DNA from: Zygnema circumcarinatum
Lineage: Eukaryota; Streptophyta; Zygnematophyceae; Zygnematales; Zygnemataceae
Assembly: GCA_037447605.1 (NCBI GenBank)
Contig: CM074812.1
Span: 167,114 to 231,113 of the forward strand
Reading direction: 5' to 3'
DNA: 64,000 nucleotides
In this document: positions 49,641-63,000 of the stretch, in pieces
Layout: the number at the start of each line of letters is the position of its first letter
Position numbering within the stretch: the stretch's first letter is position 1
Notes under the pieces: model-generated
The model's input: only the letters and a program-made list of their open reading frames with translations
The model's database searches: none
Told to the model about the DNA's origin: nothing
Translations under genes and position numbers: made by a program

Positions 49641-49811
49641 TGTGGTTTAGGTTAGAATCGTACACGAGCCTCTCTCTCTCACCTTAACGGGCAACGTCTG
49701 GCCGTTCCCAATAGAGAATGTTGCACGAGCACTTGAGAGATGCCAACCTTTTGTTGCAGCAAGCCGACTGTTTCCTCGAGGATGGATGTGCAGAGGAGGC
49801 AGTGATGCGTC

Positions 49812-52800
49812 ATGGCAGGAGAGGGAAGGAACGTGAGTGAGAAGACCATCTCTGCCTCAGCTCAACCGTTTCCGGGCCGAATACTGCGCGGTGTGCGCTC
49901 GGCGAGACCTCGACCAGACCAGCTTGAGGTACGGCTTCCGCTTCAGTCTTCTTGATTGTTGTGCTCTTCTCTTCATCGTCTTGGTTGCGATATTTGAAAT
50001 TTCTGATTTAGTGCCCTCTGCCCTATGGCATAATTCTCGTTACAATCGTTGTGTCTATGTGCCTCAGAACTCTGCGAACAAGAAACGGCAAAGTAAGAAT
50101 TCGACTGACGCGAAGGAGGAACTTGTTTCCAGCATCCTTCACAGTCAGGTTGTCCAAATCAAGAGCATTGAAGTCAAAATAGCGGAGGCAGCACTAGCTT
50201 CCCCATCTTCGAATGACTCAAGTGCAAACCTTGAGGTTGAAGTGGTTGGAGCCGAGAAAGGTGTAGCATTGGAGGCGGGTAAAACAATGGGATTCGATGT
50301 TTTAGCTGTTGTGGCCGAAAAAATTGTCGAAGAAGTCGAGTCTTCGAAGAGTGATATGGCAATAAAGCTTCCCAAAGGTGTTACTGATGTGAGTATCGAT
50401 GAGAACGAGCTCACTGGAGGAATGGAGGAGGATTGTAGAATGGACGAAGAAAGAAAGACGTTGACAGGTAATTTTGAAGGGGAAAGGGGGTCGAGTGAGC
50501 AGGAAAGAGAAGAGGAACCGGCTGGAAAATCTATGAAGGAAGGTAATGATCAGGAGGGAAGTCGAGAAATTGAGGAAGAAAGACTTAAAGTTGTTACGGA
50601 CGGGAGATCTTCGCCGGAGGAAGAGGGGAACATGGACGAAAAGGTGCTTGAGGGAGTTGCGGTTGGAGAATATCAGAAGGAAACGGAGGAGAAGGAAGAG
50701 GAGAATGCAGACGGAGATGTGGATGTGGAGAGCATCGGTGAGGAAGAGATGGGCGATGACAAGGTTGAGGGAGATGCGGAGAAGAAAAATGCGCAGGATG
50801 AGATGGTGGGAAAGGAAGAAATAGATGAAATGGCCGAGGAAGTTGACGTGGAAGATGTCGAAGAGGGAGAGGAAGACAAGAAGGATGAGAGTGTTGAAGG
50901 AGCTGTGGAAAAGGAGGAGAAGCACGAAGGAGAAAGTATGGACGAGGGGAGAGTGCTGGAGGAAGGAAGCGAGAAGCTAGGCAAAAGTCTTGAGAGACTT
51001 GCAGAGGCAGGAAATGACGGGGAAAGTAAGTGGAAGTCAGAAGGTGAGGTGCTTGGAGAAGGGGCTAAGGAGGAGCACCGTGAACACAAGGACAAGCCGG
51101 AGCCTTGTAATGCTATGGTCGTGGAGGAATCTTTCCATCCTGGGACTGTTATTGGTGCCGATGATTCTGCACCACCGGAGGCGAGAGAGAATGCCATCAC
51201 AGAAAGAGAAGAGACCGCAGACCATCACCACCAGGTCGAGGTGGGGTTTCTTCCGCCAGCTGGAAATGTTGGTGAAGCTTCCTTGGCTGAGGGAGGGACG
51301 GGTGAAGCGGAAAATGGTGATTCACGAGAGACTGAGAGGGCAGAGCCGAATGTTGGGGATCCCACAGGGAATGACTTTGGAGAGAATGTGGATGTAGACA
51401 TTGAAGCAGGAACTCCTCCGCTCATAGAAGACTCTGCCGCACCCGTGGAAGACGATAACTTAGCGTTATCACCAGGTGAAGGAGACGTGAACAGAAGAAA
51501 AAGCTTTATCGAAGAAATGCAGGATGCTTTACTCCCTGAGGGGCTGACTCCTAACATTCAAGCAGAGATTGTAGCACAGGCAAGCAATGCGGTAGCTCAG
51601 GGAGCAGGTGAGCAGGCAGATGAGCGAGTGGGAGAAGGAGCGGATGCGCTAACTGAGAGAGAAGGAATTGCCTTGTCGTTCATAGGGAGACACGATGAAG
51701 CGTATGAAGAGCAGGAACATGGAATGGGCGGGGAGGCAGATACATTGATGAATGAGCAACCAGTGATGTATGGGATGAACATGCAAATGGGCTATGTAAC
51801 ATCGGACCCTGCATGTGCTGTGGATGAGGAGGAAGAGGACATAGATATCGTAGAAGTGGACGAGGAGGAGGAAGCAAAAGTGAAGCAGGCAATGGGAGTG
51901 GGGGAGGGAGTGCCGGTGGGAGAGGAGGAATACATGCGAGATGGAGAGGATGGTATGATGGAGGCACAGCCAGCTCAGGGAGAAATGGGATATGCAGAAA
52001 ATGAGGATACCTTCATAGAGGGAGAGGTGGGAGTAGCACAGGCACTCGAGGAGGCTGAGGAAGCGGCTGCAGCAGACGTTGAGATAGCTGGAGGAATGGA
52101 CATGGATTCTGCTTTGAAGAGAATGACAGGCATGGGGTCGCCCATTTCGAGGAACAAGCGGAAATTAAACAGTGAGGAGGAATTGGAGGACGAGCACGAG
52201 GCCCCTTCTCTGAATGGTCAGTGTTCCGGTTTCCGTGGGAAAGATTATACTTTTGGGTTTTTTTGAAATTTAGGGTATTTGGCCGTCTAGGCTCGGGCAT
52301 ATTGCAAGGCTTTGGGTTGAAGAGGAGTTGCCCACTTGTAGGGTTTCAGTGATTGCTGTATGATAACGCTCATTTAGGAAGAGATACTCTTAACATTCTG
52401 GGGCTTTTGGAGTCCTATGGTTTGTGCTGGAAGTTGATCCGGGCTGATGATCTTCCTAGTTTGCCTCGGGACAGTAATGAAATTGGATAAGATCATCTCC
52501 TGGGGTTCCACCTACCTCGTTAGGTAGATGACGACGACTGCTTTTGCTATTAGTACTGCCATTGTCGTTACTAGAATTGTACTTGATTGCTGATTGCTCA
52601 GTGTTTCATGTGCTTGTTGAACAGACATCGAAATGTCTCGTCCTACACGACAAAGGACTGCTCGTGCCCCCCCCTCTAGGAAGAAGGCGAAGAGAAGTGA
52701 GGAGGAGCAGCAGCTTCTGATAGACGATGAGCCGCTGAACGAATTTGATGTGGACTTGGACCAATTGGTGGGGGAAGTTACCGAGCCTCCGGCAGCTGCA

Positions 52801-55520
52801 GCAAAGCTGAGGAGTGGTAAGTCTCTATGAAGGAAATTTCTGTGGGGGTTGAACATGTGATTTCCTGCATATTCCCAAGGACAGAGTTTCTCTCTCTCTC
52901 TCTCTCTCCCTTCCCCCCCCTCTCTCTCTCACACACATACACACTCTCCCTAACCCTTTTACCTTTTGTTGGAGGAACTCAGCAGCGAAAATGACAAGCG
53001 TGGCGGCCACATCTCCAGGCACTTCGCCACATCCTCGACACTACAGAACAGCAAAGAGGGTTGAAGAGCCTCTAGGTGATTGCTTTCACTTGGAATCTAG
53101 TTTTAGTCATGTCTTAAGGTCTAGCTTGCAAACTGCAGCTTTTAGGGTTCTAAGAGACGTAGAGCTTTAAGGTCATCACTTGTTCGAAATTCATTTCTCT
53201 GCCAGATTGTTGTGTAGATCCACTGTAACTTTGAATTGGTTCATTTAAATTCGACCTATTGGCCACAAGGCTGGAGACTGATGGTAGGGCCATTGTTTGC
53301 TTTTTTGTTGAATTCCGTGCAGTCAAGTTTGCTATAAAGTCATTCAATGTGCCGGAGCTTGTAGTCGCTTTACCAGAATCTTCCACCGTGGGCCAGCTCA
53401 AGGTACTGAGTCTGATCCGTCTTCAAGACGTCAAATCACAACCGGTTGTTTTATTTTATATGTGGTTCCATACTTTCACTGCACGCTTGAACTTAATGTC
53501 ATTGGTTACATTGATTCCGACCTCCCTCCTCTTGTGCCCACTTCCTTGTTCCTGTCCCCCTCTTCCCCCCCCCTCTCTTACTCCATCTCTCCCTTTTTCT
53601 GGCATTCTTGAATGCAAAGAAGGCGATTAGAGTTTCACTATGCGGTTATTTCCTGAGCTTGCTCAACAGTCGAGAGTCTTCAATGCAGTCTTGTAATCTA
53701 TTGAAACCAGATACATCTAAATTCTTAGTCCTCAGAATGTCCCCCAGACCTCCGAGGCTTGGAAACGGCAAAACCCTCAATCTAGGCTCTGCTGTGAGGG
53801 TTCTGCAGAAGGCGGTAATGGATGCTTCCATGAAGCTTCTGGGAGGAGGCTTACGGATGCGCGTATTGCTGCAAGGGAAGCGTCTGCAGGATGAGGCCAC
53901 CACCATAACTCAAGCTGGGATTTCGAAGAATCTTCTCGGATCGGGGACGATATCGGATGCTCTTGCCTTCATGCTTGAACCGAGCCCATTATATGCGGTA
54001 ACACCTGGCGACAACGATCCGTTATTGGTGCTCTCACAGGCAGGAGAAGCACCGGCTTCGTCTCCCAAGTCAGACTCTCTCTACCTCCTTTAAACCTTGC
54101 ATGTTAATGACTGCTAAAGCACACGAGAGTTCTCTTTAGTGTTTACACAGTTTACGCGAGATGAGTGTTAAGATTACGGTGGTAGCACAATGAGTAATGG
54201 AGTGTGATTGGTTCGCAGGTGGTTCGTTTGTATGTGAGCAACTGAATGTAAATGGACACTTGTCTTAATTGTTGAACTATTTTCTTGAAACGTTATTGAA
54301 TGGAGGGGGCCTACGGCTGTGATCCTCTACCAGTTGAAACAAACGAGCAGATGATACTGATTTTGTCTTCATGGTTGATGTTGCCGATGTTGACCTTGAT
54401 GATGATGCGAAGTCGACAATATTGATGAATTCATCGTGATCGTCATCGTGATGTGTGTGAAATATGACACAGGCCCGTCGTCAACATTCCCCCTCCTCCC
54501 ACAGCCCCTCAAACAGGGATGAGAGGGCGGCCACGGAATAGAAACAACGGCAAAGGAATGACTGTGGAGGAAACGGATTTCGAAACAAATCCCACGTTCT
54601 ATGCGGAACCCACCAGAGGAGGGAGAGGGAGGGGTCGAGGGAGAGGCCGCAGCATGTCTGCTCCCTTAGCCCACACCACACGTGTGGCAGCCGCTCAAGC
54701 TTTGGCAGCTATTCGAGCTCAGTCGGAGCAGACTCAGTTGGGAGTGAAGATGGAGGTTGGGAGGGGGATGAGTCAATATGGGGGTCTGAGTGCTTCTGCA
54801 GGAGCCATGGTTTTGCATCCAACGAGCATGCAGGGGGGAGGTAGTGATCACAATGTGGGATCTGCATCCCTAGCTATGGTGCCACGTGGCAGGCCGAGAG
54901 GCAGCAGCATGGCACTTATGAATTTGGAGGGACGGAGACGCATACGGCGACCGTTTACCGTCGCAGAAGTGATGGCGCTGGTGGATGCAGTGGAGAGGCT
55001 TGGAACTGGGAGGTAGGATAAAACTGGATATGCTGCTTTAGGACGTACATGAGGAGAAGCTAAAGCAGCAAACCCTAAAAAAATGTACTCATGTGGGGTT
55101 GGAGGGGCTGTCTTGTTGGATCATTCGACAGGTGGCGTGAAGTGAAGTTAAGGGCTTTCTCGCATTCGAAACACCGAACGTACGTAGACCTTAAGGTATG
55201 CAAATGCATCGATACTTTCCCCGATTGGCTTATTTTTAACAGAAGAAAATCAGAGAAAATAACTAGAAAGCTGATCAATTTATAGGGAGGCGTAGGCGTA
55301 TGGTCGACTCTCCTTTTCGGGTGGCGGAAATAGAGCCATCTCTGAAGTGGGGTCGCTGCATCCGCAGGATAAGTGGAAGACTTTGGTACATACGGCTCAG
55401 ATTGCGCCACATCAGCGGCGAGGAGAGCCCGTCCCCCAAGAGCTTCTTGAGAGAGTCACAAAGGCGCATGCCTATTGGACGGCGCAGCTACGGGCACAGC
55501 AGGCAGAACGGGACCGCTGA
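49812..55520 (+). CDS. telomere repeat-binding protein (TRP/TRFL type)
   Basis: About 1215 aa from nine exons in phase: 49812-49928, 50068-52216, 52625-52816, 52983-53075, 53323-53402, 53809-54068, 54473-55012, 55132-55195 and 55368-55520. The N-terminus has FPGRILRGVRSARPR, resembling the plant GFQVPxxPRxxRSxRR opening. A ubiquitin-like domain spans VKFAIKSFNVPELVVALPES to RMRVLLQGKRLQDE. The C-terminal Myb-extension domain reads RRPFTVAEVMALVDAVERLG, GRWREVKLRAF, HRTYVDLKDKWKTLVHTA and RRGEPVPQELLERV. This is the telobox fold that binds double-stranded plant telomeric DNA. Exon 2 encodes about 716 residues, highly acidic in its first half; this is unusual, as plant TRPs are about 550-700 aa in total. 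The DNA-binding assignment is strong; the acidic exon belongs by phase match only. Confidence 0.88.
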
Positions 55521-57065
55521 ATGGCAAAGGGAATGTGAAATGTGTTACCTGTGAAAGTTGTGTTTGGAACATGATAACAGCATCTTCGACACGGCATCTG
55601 TGATGAGATAGATGGTGGATGATGGATGACGGACCATCACCACGAAATGTTTGACGGTTTATAAAGGCTAGGGTTCACCACAAGGTTCAAGGATGGAAGT
55701 TTAAAGGGAGAGGAGAGCGAGTCAGGGAGGGAGGGAAGCATCGGATTAGCATGGGCTGTGAATATGGGGCTACGTTTGCTGTAAGGAAAGGGAGAGAGTG
55801 CCCTACTAAGTGGGAGAGGGAGGAAGCGAGAGAGAGAGTCCGCTGCCTTCCCTGCTTTGTGAGAAGTGGCGGTTCAACGGAGCAGGGGGGGCTCCTGTAG
55901 AGTTTGTACATCAAGGGATTAGGGGGGGCGGGAAATGCGAGGGAGGGTTCAGGATGTGCAGGGTGCGGAGGCCCTGGCAGAAGGGAGATACCTAAAGCTT
56001 ATCGGCAATTTCACGACTTGTTAGGACTATGGCTGCGGAGGGGTTGCTGTTCTATTTCTTGAATTAGGGTTGGAACTGGGGATTGGGTTCTTACTTAGAA
56101 CCAATTGTCAGTTGAAAAGGTTTTTTTCTCTCTAATGAATGGACTTCAAGAACACAAAAAAAAAAAGCGACAAAGGCTTGAAGCTGATATTCTCCTTGTT
56201 GCCTAGCAGGTAGTCCTTCGAGGGTTTTCCTGAATATGAACTGTCCGACAAACTTCAGGGCCTTTTCTGGGTCTAAATTGGGAGGGCCTGTGGGGGACGC
56301 TGTATGACTGTTTCAAACTCAACCAAAGAGAACAACCCTAAAAATGAAAAACTACCATCAAACTTTCTGCTTTTTGTTGTCAACCAAAAAACCATAAACT
56401 GAGTTTTGCGAAGCGCAGGTTCCAATTTAAAAAGGGGCGAGTCGCCAGCTGCAATCGAGGGTATGTTGCTTTGCCACGTGACTGCCACGTGGCAAGTAAC
56501 CCACCAATGGACGGAACCTGAAAGATCTGGTCTGTCTACGGCCATATCCATCCTCCACGTGACAAGGACCTAAGCCACAAAAATAAGGAACAAGCAAAGG
56601 ACCGAGGAATATTCTGTCTTACGTGGCGACCTCCCATTGGCTGTGAAGCTGGATTCATTTTGTGTGGTACGGTACGGACGAAGGAGCTGGTGAGCAAAAA
56701 GTGCAAACCGGGTTTTTGCTCGCAAACTGGAATCGACCGGAAGCTGTGGACTGACGTTTACAAACGTCACTTTTTCCAACTGAATTACGTCAGAACTTAG
56801 GTCCTTGTTGGCCTAATTTCGATTAAATTCGAAAGCAAAACGAACTATCTGACGGCCCCAGTTCAGTTTCCGCCGATCATCGGACGGCTCTCAATCGTTC
56901 GCTGTAGCCCCACGCAACAGAAACTGTACCTGCTGCACAGATTTCTTGGGACAATGCACATGGAGCGTCGATTCGGACTGATTCGTCGCATTTTCTGGAA
57001 CTGTTCACATGGAACAAGCTCTATGAAGGTGATGTGATGATTCGGAGACCGTTAGGCATCGAGGA
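55521..57065. promoter_or_regulatory. spacer and EXS promoter with G-box cluster
   Basis: No coding region is supported. The 55.5-56.4 kb part probably holds the 3' region of the telomere-binding gene and purine-rich stretches (55700-55960). G-box cores lie at 56474-56481 (CCACGTGA), 56484-56493 (GCCACGTGGC), 56555-56562 (CCACGTGA) and 56621-56627 (ACGTGGC). CCAAT boxes are at 56502-56509 and 56633-56640. They are about 430-590 bp upstream of the EXS start. Confidence 0.55.
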
Positions 57066-60000
57066 ATGCCCGCCTCCTTCGCGCGCTCTCTCTCCTCTGG
57101 AGGGATACGAGGAAGCTCAGGAGGGGGAATCAGTCGGAGCAGATCGTGGCGGAGGATGCTGGACATTCAGCGGGACGCCATGGCGTCAAAAAAGGATGTT
57201 TCTGGGACCAAACAGACCTGGAGTCACAACTCCTTTTTTCAGTTCCTTCTCAAGCACGGCTACCTGCAAGTGGGTTGCCTCTCCTTTTAACCCTTTTTGA
57301 GATCTTGGCGAGGTGGGGCGCACTTATTTGAGCAGATATTTATTGGGGTGCTTTTAGATTTGGAAGATTTTGAAGTGTAGTTAGTGTTGAAGGTGCGTGA
57401 ATGGGCGGAATGCAGGGCATGCTTGGGTTTAGCGTCGTCTTAGCTTCAAGATCAGCTTCTTCTCAGTGTTCTTCTTACATTTGTCGCCCTTTTTGGGGGT
57501 CCTGGGAACAGTGGGCGGTGCTTGGTTTCTGGATTATCTTCTGTATCAAGGTGAGGAGCTCACCGACCTCTAAACGGAATCCAAAATATTAACAGTTTAA
57601 GCCCCCTTTTTAGAGAAAGGCACAAACGGATCCATTTGAATAACATCAGAACTGATTTTCAGGGTTTGTGAAAGCGTCAGTCTGAATTTTGAAGTGGGGT
57701 GTTGCCGAAGTTCCTGTTCCATGGGAGTGAACCAGGTCTAGTTCCAATAGCTAAACTGTAACGGAGTGATCTATGTCGGGACTGTACCAAAATGCAGATA
57801 ATGAAGGACTCGGCGGAGATGATGGATTCTAACTTGCGGGCTCTCTTCGTGTATGAAGCGTTCCTTTACTACAATCCCATCTTTATGACGGTAGTGTTCA
57901 CTTTTCCAACCTGACTACCAGAAATCTCTCTTTCAAAATCATGTCTTTATAACGCAAAAGAACAGGTTTATGTGCACTCGACAGGGGCTGGTGAGATCCA
58001 AAGCCAAGTAAATCTAGAATATGCGAAGGAGGATGATGTAGGAGGGAGAGTTTCAGGAGATGAGAGAAAGGAGATAGAGGAAAAAAGACAATAGTGAATT
58101 CAGTAGACCCTGTTATAAATCGTGTTGACTGATCAAGAACAACCCATCCAAGAACAGGAGAAAATGAGCATTGCTAAAAGACCCGGTTGTGTGTGAGCCA
58201 ACACCGGAAATTATTGCATGAAGATCCTTCGTGCATTCGATATCTGCTGCAGACTTTCTTCAGTAAAAGGCTCTAAAAGTCCATGCGGTTTCAAATTAAA
58301 AAAAAAGTGCTAAATTCCGGGTGCAGCCTGATTGGTGGAGCATGCGTAGGCATTCATGCTCTGGCTTTGGGGAGTCAACTTGTACGGATTTTCACATTCA
58401 CGAGTCAGCTACTCCAAAGTGTTCGATCTCGACCATAATCACTTGACCCATCGGGAAGTGTGGAAGGTGAGACGCCCATAAACCTATCAAGATGTTGCGA
58501 GGTTTGTTTATTTGAAGCCTTTGCTAGGTGTTTGGAGGACCCCTTGTTTTTCCGTTCAATTCATGGGGTTGATGTGCTGCTGGACAGTGCCTAGTGCCTG
58601 TTGCGTATTGCGACTTTCCGTTCTATGTTGTTCCGCATTCCTCTATACTTTTCTATGTTCCTCCATACACGTTGTTCCACGTGGTAGAATGTTGATTTTG
58701 TTTTGTTCCATGTCCGCAGATTGCGATGGGGCTGACTGTGACAGTTGTCACGAGCATGACGGCGTACCTCTACCTTTACGCGCACGGCTCCGTCAGCTTG
58801 GCCGCCTCTCAGCCGGTGGGGGAGGGAGGGAGGGAGGGAGGGAGAGAGGGAGGGAGAGGGAGGGAGGGAGAGAGGAGGGAGAGAGGGAGGGATTGAGGGA
58901 GGAGGGAGAGAGAGGGAGGGAGAGAGGGAGGGAGAGAGGGAGGGAGAGAGGGAGGGAGAGAGGGAGGGCGAGGGGGCCCTAACTCTTTCGCTTCCTCTTT
59001 CGCTTGGACTGGGGTCACTTTCTGCTGTTCATTTCACTTTCACTTTTAGTAGGAATCACTGTGGGGTTTGGGGGTTATAGATAGGACTATCAGAGCAACA
59101 ATTGAGTTTCTTGACCTCTTAAGGCAGAGCATACGTTTTGGTATTAACCCGAGGATTGATTATGCGAATTGATTTTAAACAGTGAGAGGTTTGCGACTGA
59201 CTCCAATCTTGTCCTGCAGGTTCTGCTCTACTGCGCCATTCCTTTGGTGTTGGCACTGCCCTTTGAGGTCCTTTATGCGTCCTCCCGATTCTACTTTCTC
59301 AACACCATTTTCCGACTCACTTTTCCTTTGCAGGTGTGACAAGTGCGTTAGCCTTTCCTCCATGACTTAGAACCTTAGGACTCTGTTCTAACTCAAAGGG
59401 ATTTTTCATGCATATTTTGAGTTCTGCGAAAGCGTTAGAGACTTGTCTGTATGCAGAGTGTTTTCGGACTCTTTTTTTTTCTTTTTGTGCATTTGCAGTT
59501 CTTCATCGTATTATTCGATCGGTCGATTAGGCCACAACTGAGTGGAAAAATGCGTGTATGGTGTTGACTTGCAGCCAATTTCGTTCGCTGATTTTTTCGT
59601 GGCTGATATCCTCACTTCGATGGCAAAGGTGTGTTGTCTTCCAAAGCTGCTTCGTACGACATTCACTTGAAAGATCTGGTCTTGCATGAGCATGAAGAGA
59701 GGGAGACAGAATGACTGCGAGAGAGAGGGAGAGAGCTAGGGAAAAGCGCAAAAAATCACATGAATATTATCAGCAATATCCCTCCCTCGCAGTATCATCC
59801 AATCACCTCTTAATTTCTTGAAGGGAAGGACTTAGATGCTATGAGCAACCCAAAGGTTGAACCTTCCCATCTATAGGTCAGTTCATTAGCAAATTTAAAA
59901 GCTGCCAGTCTATCTGAAGGCTGGTCTGATTTACCTGCCAAGTTTTTTCCCTTCAGGTGCTTTCAGATGTGGAGCGATCAATCTGCCGAATGACAAATGG

Positions 60001-63000
60001 ACAAGTGGGTCTGCCATGTGCCAATATCACCTTGTGTTTAAGGACATATGATATGGGTATTGTATAAATATTCATATACATTTATATGTATTTTTTGTTT
60101 ATTTTTGGAGATTGAGCTTCTGTCCTCATTCGCATGATACACTGTACATCCAGCAAGAAAATATTTCTTGCTTGCACTCTCTCCCTCTCTCTCTCTCTGT
60201 CCCTCTCTCTCCCCCTCGCTGCCCCTCTCCGTCTCCTCTCTCTCTCTCTCCCCTTATTTGTGTTATTTGGGTCAATATTTAACCCGCTGCTGTCCTTTTG
60301 CGTGTGGACAGGTGGCGACCATTGCTTGGATGGATGCCGATGATGTGTGCGGGAGCCACTCCCTCATGATCCCATGCATTTTGGCGTATCCGTACGCTTG
60401 TCGTTTCTTCCAGTGCCTCCGGCAATACTCCGACACCAAAGAGAAGTCCTGCTTACTTAATGGTCCGTACCTTTCACTCTTCATTCTCTACTGTTTTCAT
60501 TCTTTTCTTGAAACTTTTCCGGCATTCCGGGATTTGGCATGCAAAACTGTTGTTGCTTTGCAATCACTCCCCAGACATGCTCAGAGTCTTCATTTGCATG
60601 AGTAAGAGAAGCTAAAGGAACGAAGGACCTTGTCTCCTTAGTCGCATTCGTTTTTGAACGAGTTGGGTTCTCTACTTCACGCTCTATGTGTTCAAAGCTC
60701 CTCGATCCATGTCGAATCAGGTCCTAACTGTAGCTATTGCAGGACACATAGCTTTTCTTCCAAGTAGTTTACGAATAGATAAAAAAATATTTCATAGTCA
60801 GTGGAGGGTAACCGTAACGGTGCCGCTGTTCTATGTGGCGATCCCTGCAGCTCTGAAATACGCCACAGCGTTCCCCGTGATCCTCCTCTCCGCCACGAAG
60901 TACCACGTGTCCTTGGAGCGATGGCAGTCGTGGTATCGCCCGCTGTGGATAGCGAGCGGGATGCTCAACACGTGCTACTCCTACTACTGGGATATATCGC
61001 GGGATTGGGACTTCGGGTGAGAGAAAGGGGGCAGTGGGCCCCTCCCCTCCCTCCCTCCCTCCCTCCCTCCCTCCCTCCCTCCCTCCTCCCTCCCTCCCTC
61101 CCTCCCTCCCTCCTCCCTCCCTCCCTCCCTCCCTCCCTCCCCTCCCTCCCTCCCTCCCTCCCTCCCCTCCCTCCCTCCCTCCCTCCCTCCTTCCCTCCCC
61201 TCCCTCCCTCCCTCCCTCCCTCCCTCCCTCCCTCCCTCCCTCCCTCCCTCCTCCCTCCCTCCCTCCCTCCCTCCCTCCCTCCCTCCTCCTCCCTCCCTCC
61301 CTCCCTCCCCTCCCTCCCTCCCTCCCTCCCTCCCTCCCTCCCTCCTCCCTCCCTCCCTCCCTCCTCCCTCCCTCCCTCCCTCCCTCCCTCCCTCCCCTCC
61401 CTCCCTCCCTCCCTCCTCTCCCTCCCTCCCTCCCTCCTTCCCTCCCCTCCCTCCCTCCCTCCCTCCCTCCCTCCCTCCCTCCCTCCTCCCTCCCTCCCTC
61501 CCTCCCTCCCTCCCTCCCTCCCTCCCTCCCTCCCTCCCTCCCTCCTCCCTCCCTCCCTCCCTCCCTCCCTCCCTCCCTCCCTCCCTCCCTCCCTCCCTCC
61601 CTCCCTCCCTCCCTCCCTCCCTCCCTCCCTCCTCCCTCCCTCCCTCCCTCCCTCCCTCCCTCCCTCCCTCCCTCCCTCCCTCCCTCCCTCCCTCCCTCCC
61701 TCCCTCCCTCCTCTCCCTCCCTCCCTCCCTCCCTCCCTCCTCCCTCCCTCCCTCCCTCCCTCCCTCCCTCCCTCCCTCCCTCCCTCCCTCCCTCCTCCCT
61801 CCCTCCCTCCCTCCCTCCCTCCCTCCCTCCCTCCTCCTCCCTCCTCCCTCCCTCCCTCCCTCCCTCCCTCCCTCCCTCCCTCCCTCCCTCCCTCCCTCCT
61901 CCTCCCTCCTCCCTCCCTCCCTCCCTCCCTCCCTCCCTCCCTCCCTCCCTCCCTCCCTCCCCTCCCTCCCTCCCTCCCTCTCCCTCCCTCCCTCCCTCCC
62001 TCCCTCCCTCCCTCCCTCCCTCCCTCCCTCCCTCCCTCCCCTCCCTCCCTCCTCCCTCCCTCCTCCTCCTCCCTCCCTCCCTCCCTCCCTCCCTCCCTCC
62101 CTCCCTCCCTCCCTCCCTCCCTCCCTCTCTCCCTCCCTCCCTCAGCTGCCTGTTCTCTCTCTCCTTGCGCCTCCTCCGTTCTCTTCCTTCCTCTGCCTCT
62201 CCCTCCTCCTGCCATATCCGCCTCTTCGAAGCCCTGAAGTGTCGGTGACATCTTTGCGATCGTTCGTGGCTGAGTGGGGGATGGCTCTATCTATGTTACT
62301 CAGGCTAAGGCTGGACTGACTGACTGACTGACTCACTGACTGACTGACTAACTCACTGACTGACTGGCTCACTGACTGACTAACTTACTGACTGACTGAC
62401 TGGTTGACTGACTGGCTCATTGACTGACTGATTAACTCACTGACTGACTGGCTGGCTGACTGACTGACTCATTGACTGACTGACTACCTCACTGACTGAC
62501 TGACTGGTTGACTGACTGTCTCACTGACTGACTCACTCACTCACTGACTGACTGGCTGGCTGACTGACTGACTCATTGACTGACTGACTACCTCACTGAC
62601 TGATTGACTGACTGACTCCATTGGAGCCGGCCGGGGGCGGTGGTGGTTTGCAGATGCTTTTCGGGGAACTGCAACGCGAGGAACCCTCTCCTGCGGCCCA
62701 ACTTGCATTACAACCGGAGATGGGTAATTATTGCTCATTATGAGGAGGGCTATGATTGAAAACCTAAAAGAACAAAAAATAAAAATAGAATCACAAATAG
62801 AAGTGGGCCTGCAATTTCTTTACGCTGTTTCCATGCTCTAGCTGGGTTTTCTCTCTCTCTCTCTTAATCTCTCTCCCCCTCTCCCCCTGTGCAGGTCTAC
62901 TATTGGGTCATGTGTTCAAACCTTTTGCTGCGCATTTCGTGGACTTACAAGCTCTCCTCTCACCTCAGAAATAACTTCGCCACAGTCTTCACTGTGGCGG

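Noticed and set aside
49837-50067. Uninterrupted reading of the telomere-binding gene from a GTG at 49837
   Set aside because: An ATG at 49812 with a GTACGG donor at 49929 and acceptor at 50067 gives an in-phase exon with the family's Arg-rich N-terminus.
57034-57300. Alternative first exon frame of the EXS gene
   Set aside because: It does not join exon 2 in phase through the GTGGGT donor; the frame starting at 57066 does. Kept as a caveat only.
60801-62251. Long Ser/Pro/Leu and Gly/Arg/Glu frames on both strands
   Set aside because: They are readings of the CCCT microsatellite in an EXS intron; the plus frame also runs out of frame through a real exon.
62142-62738. Ser/Val/Gln-rich minus-strand frames
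   Set aside because: They translate the GACT repeat and the antisense of an EXS exon.
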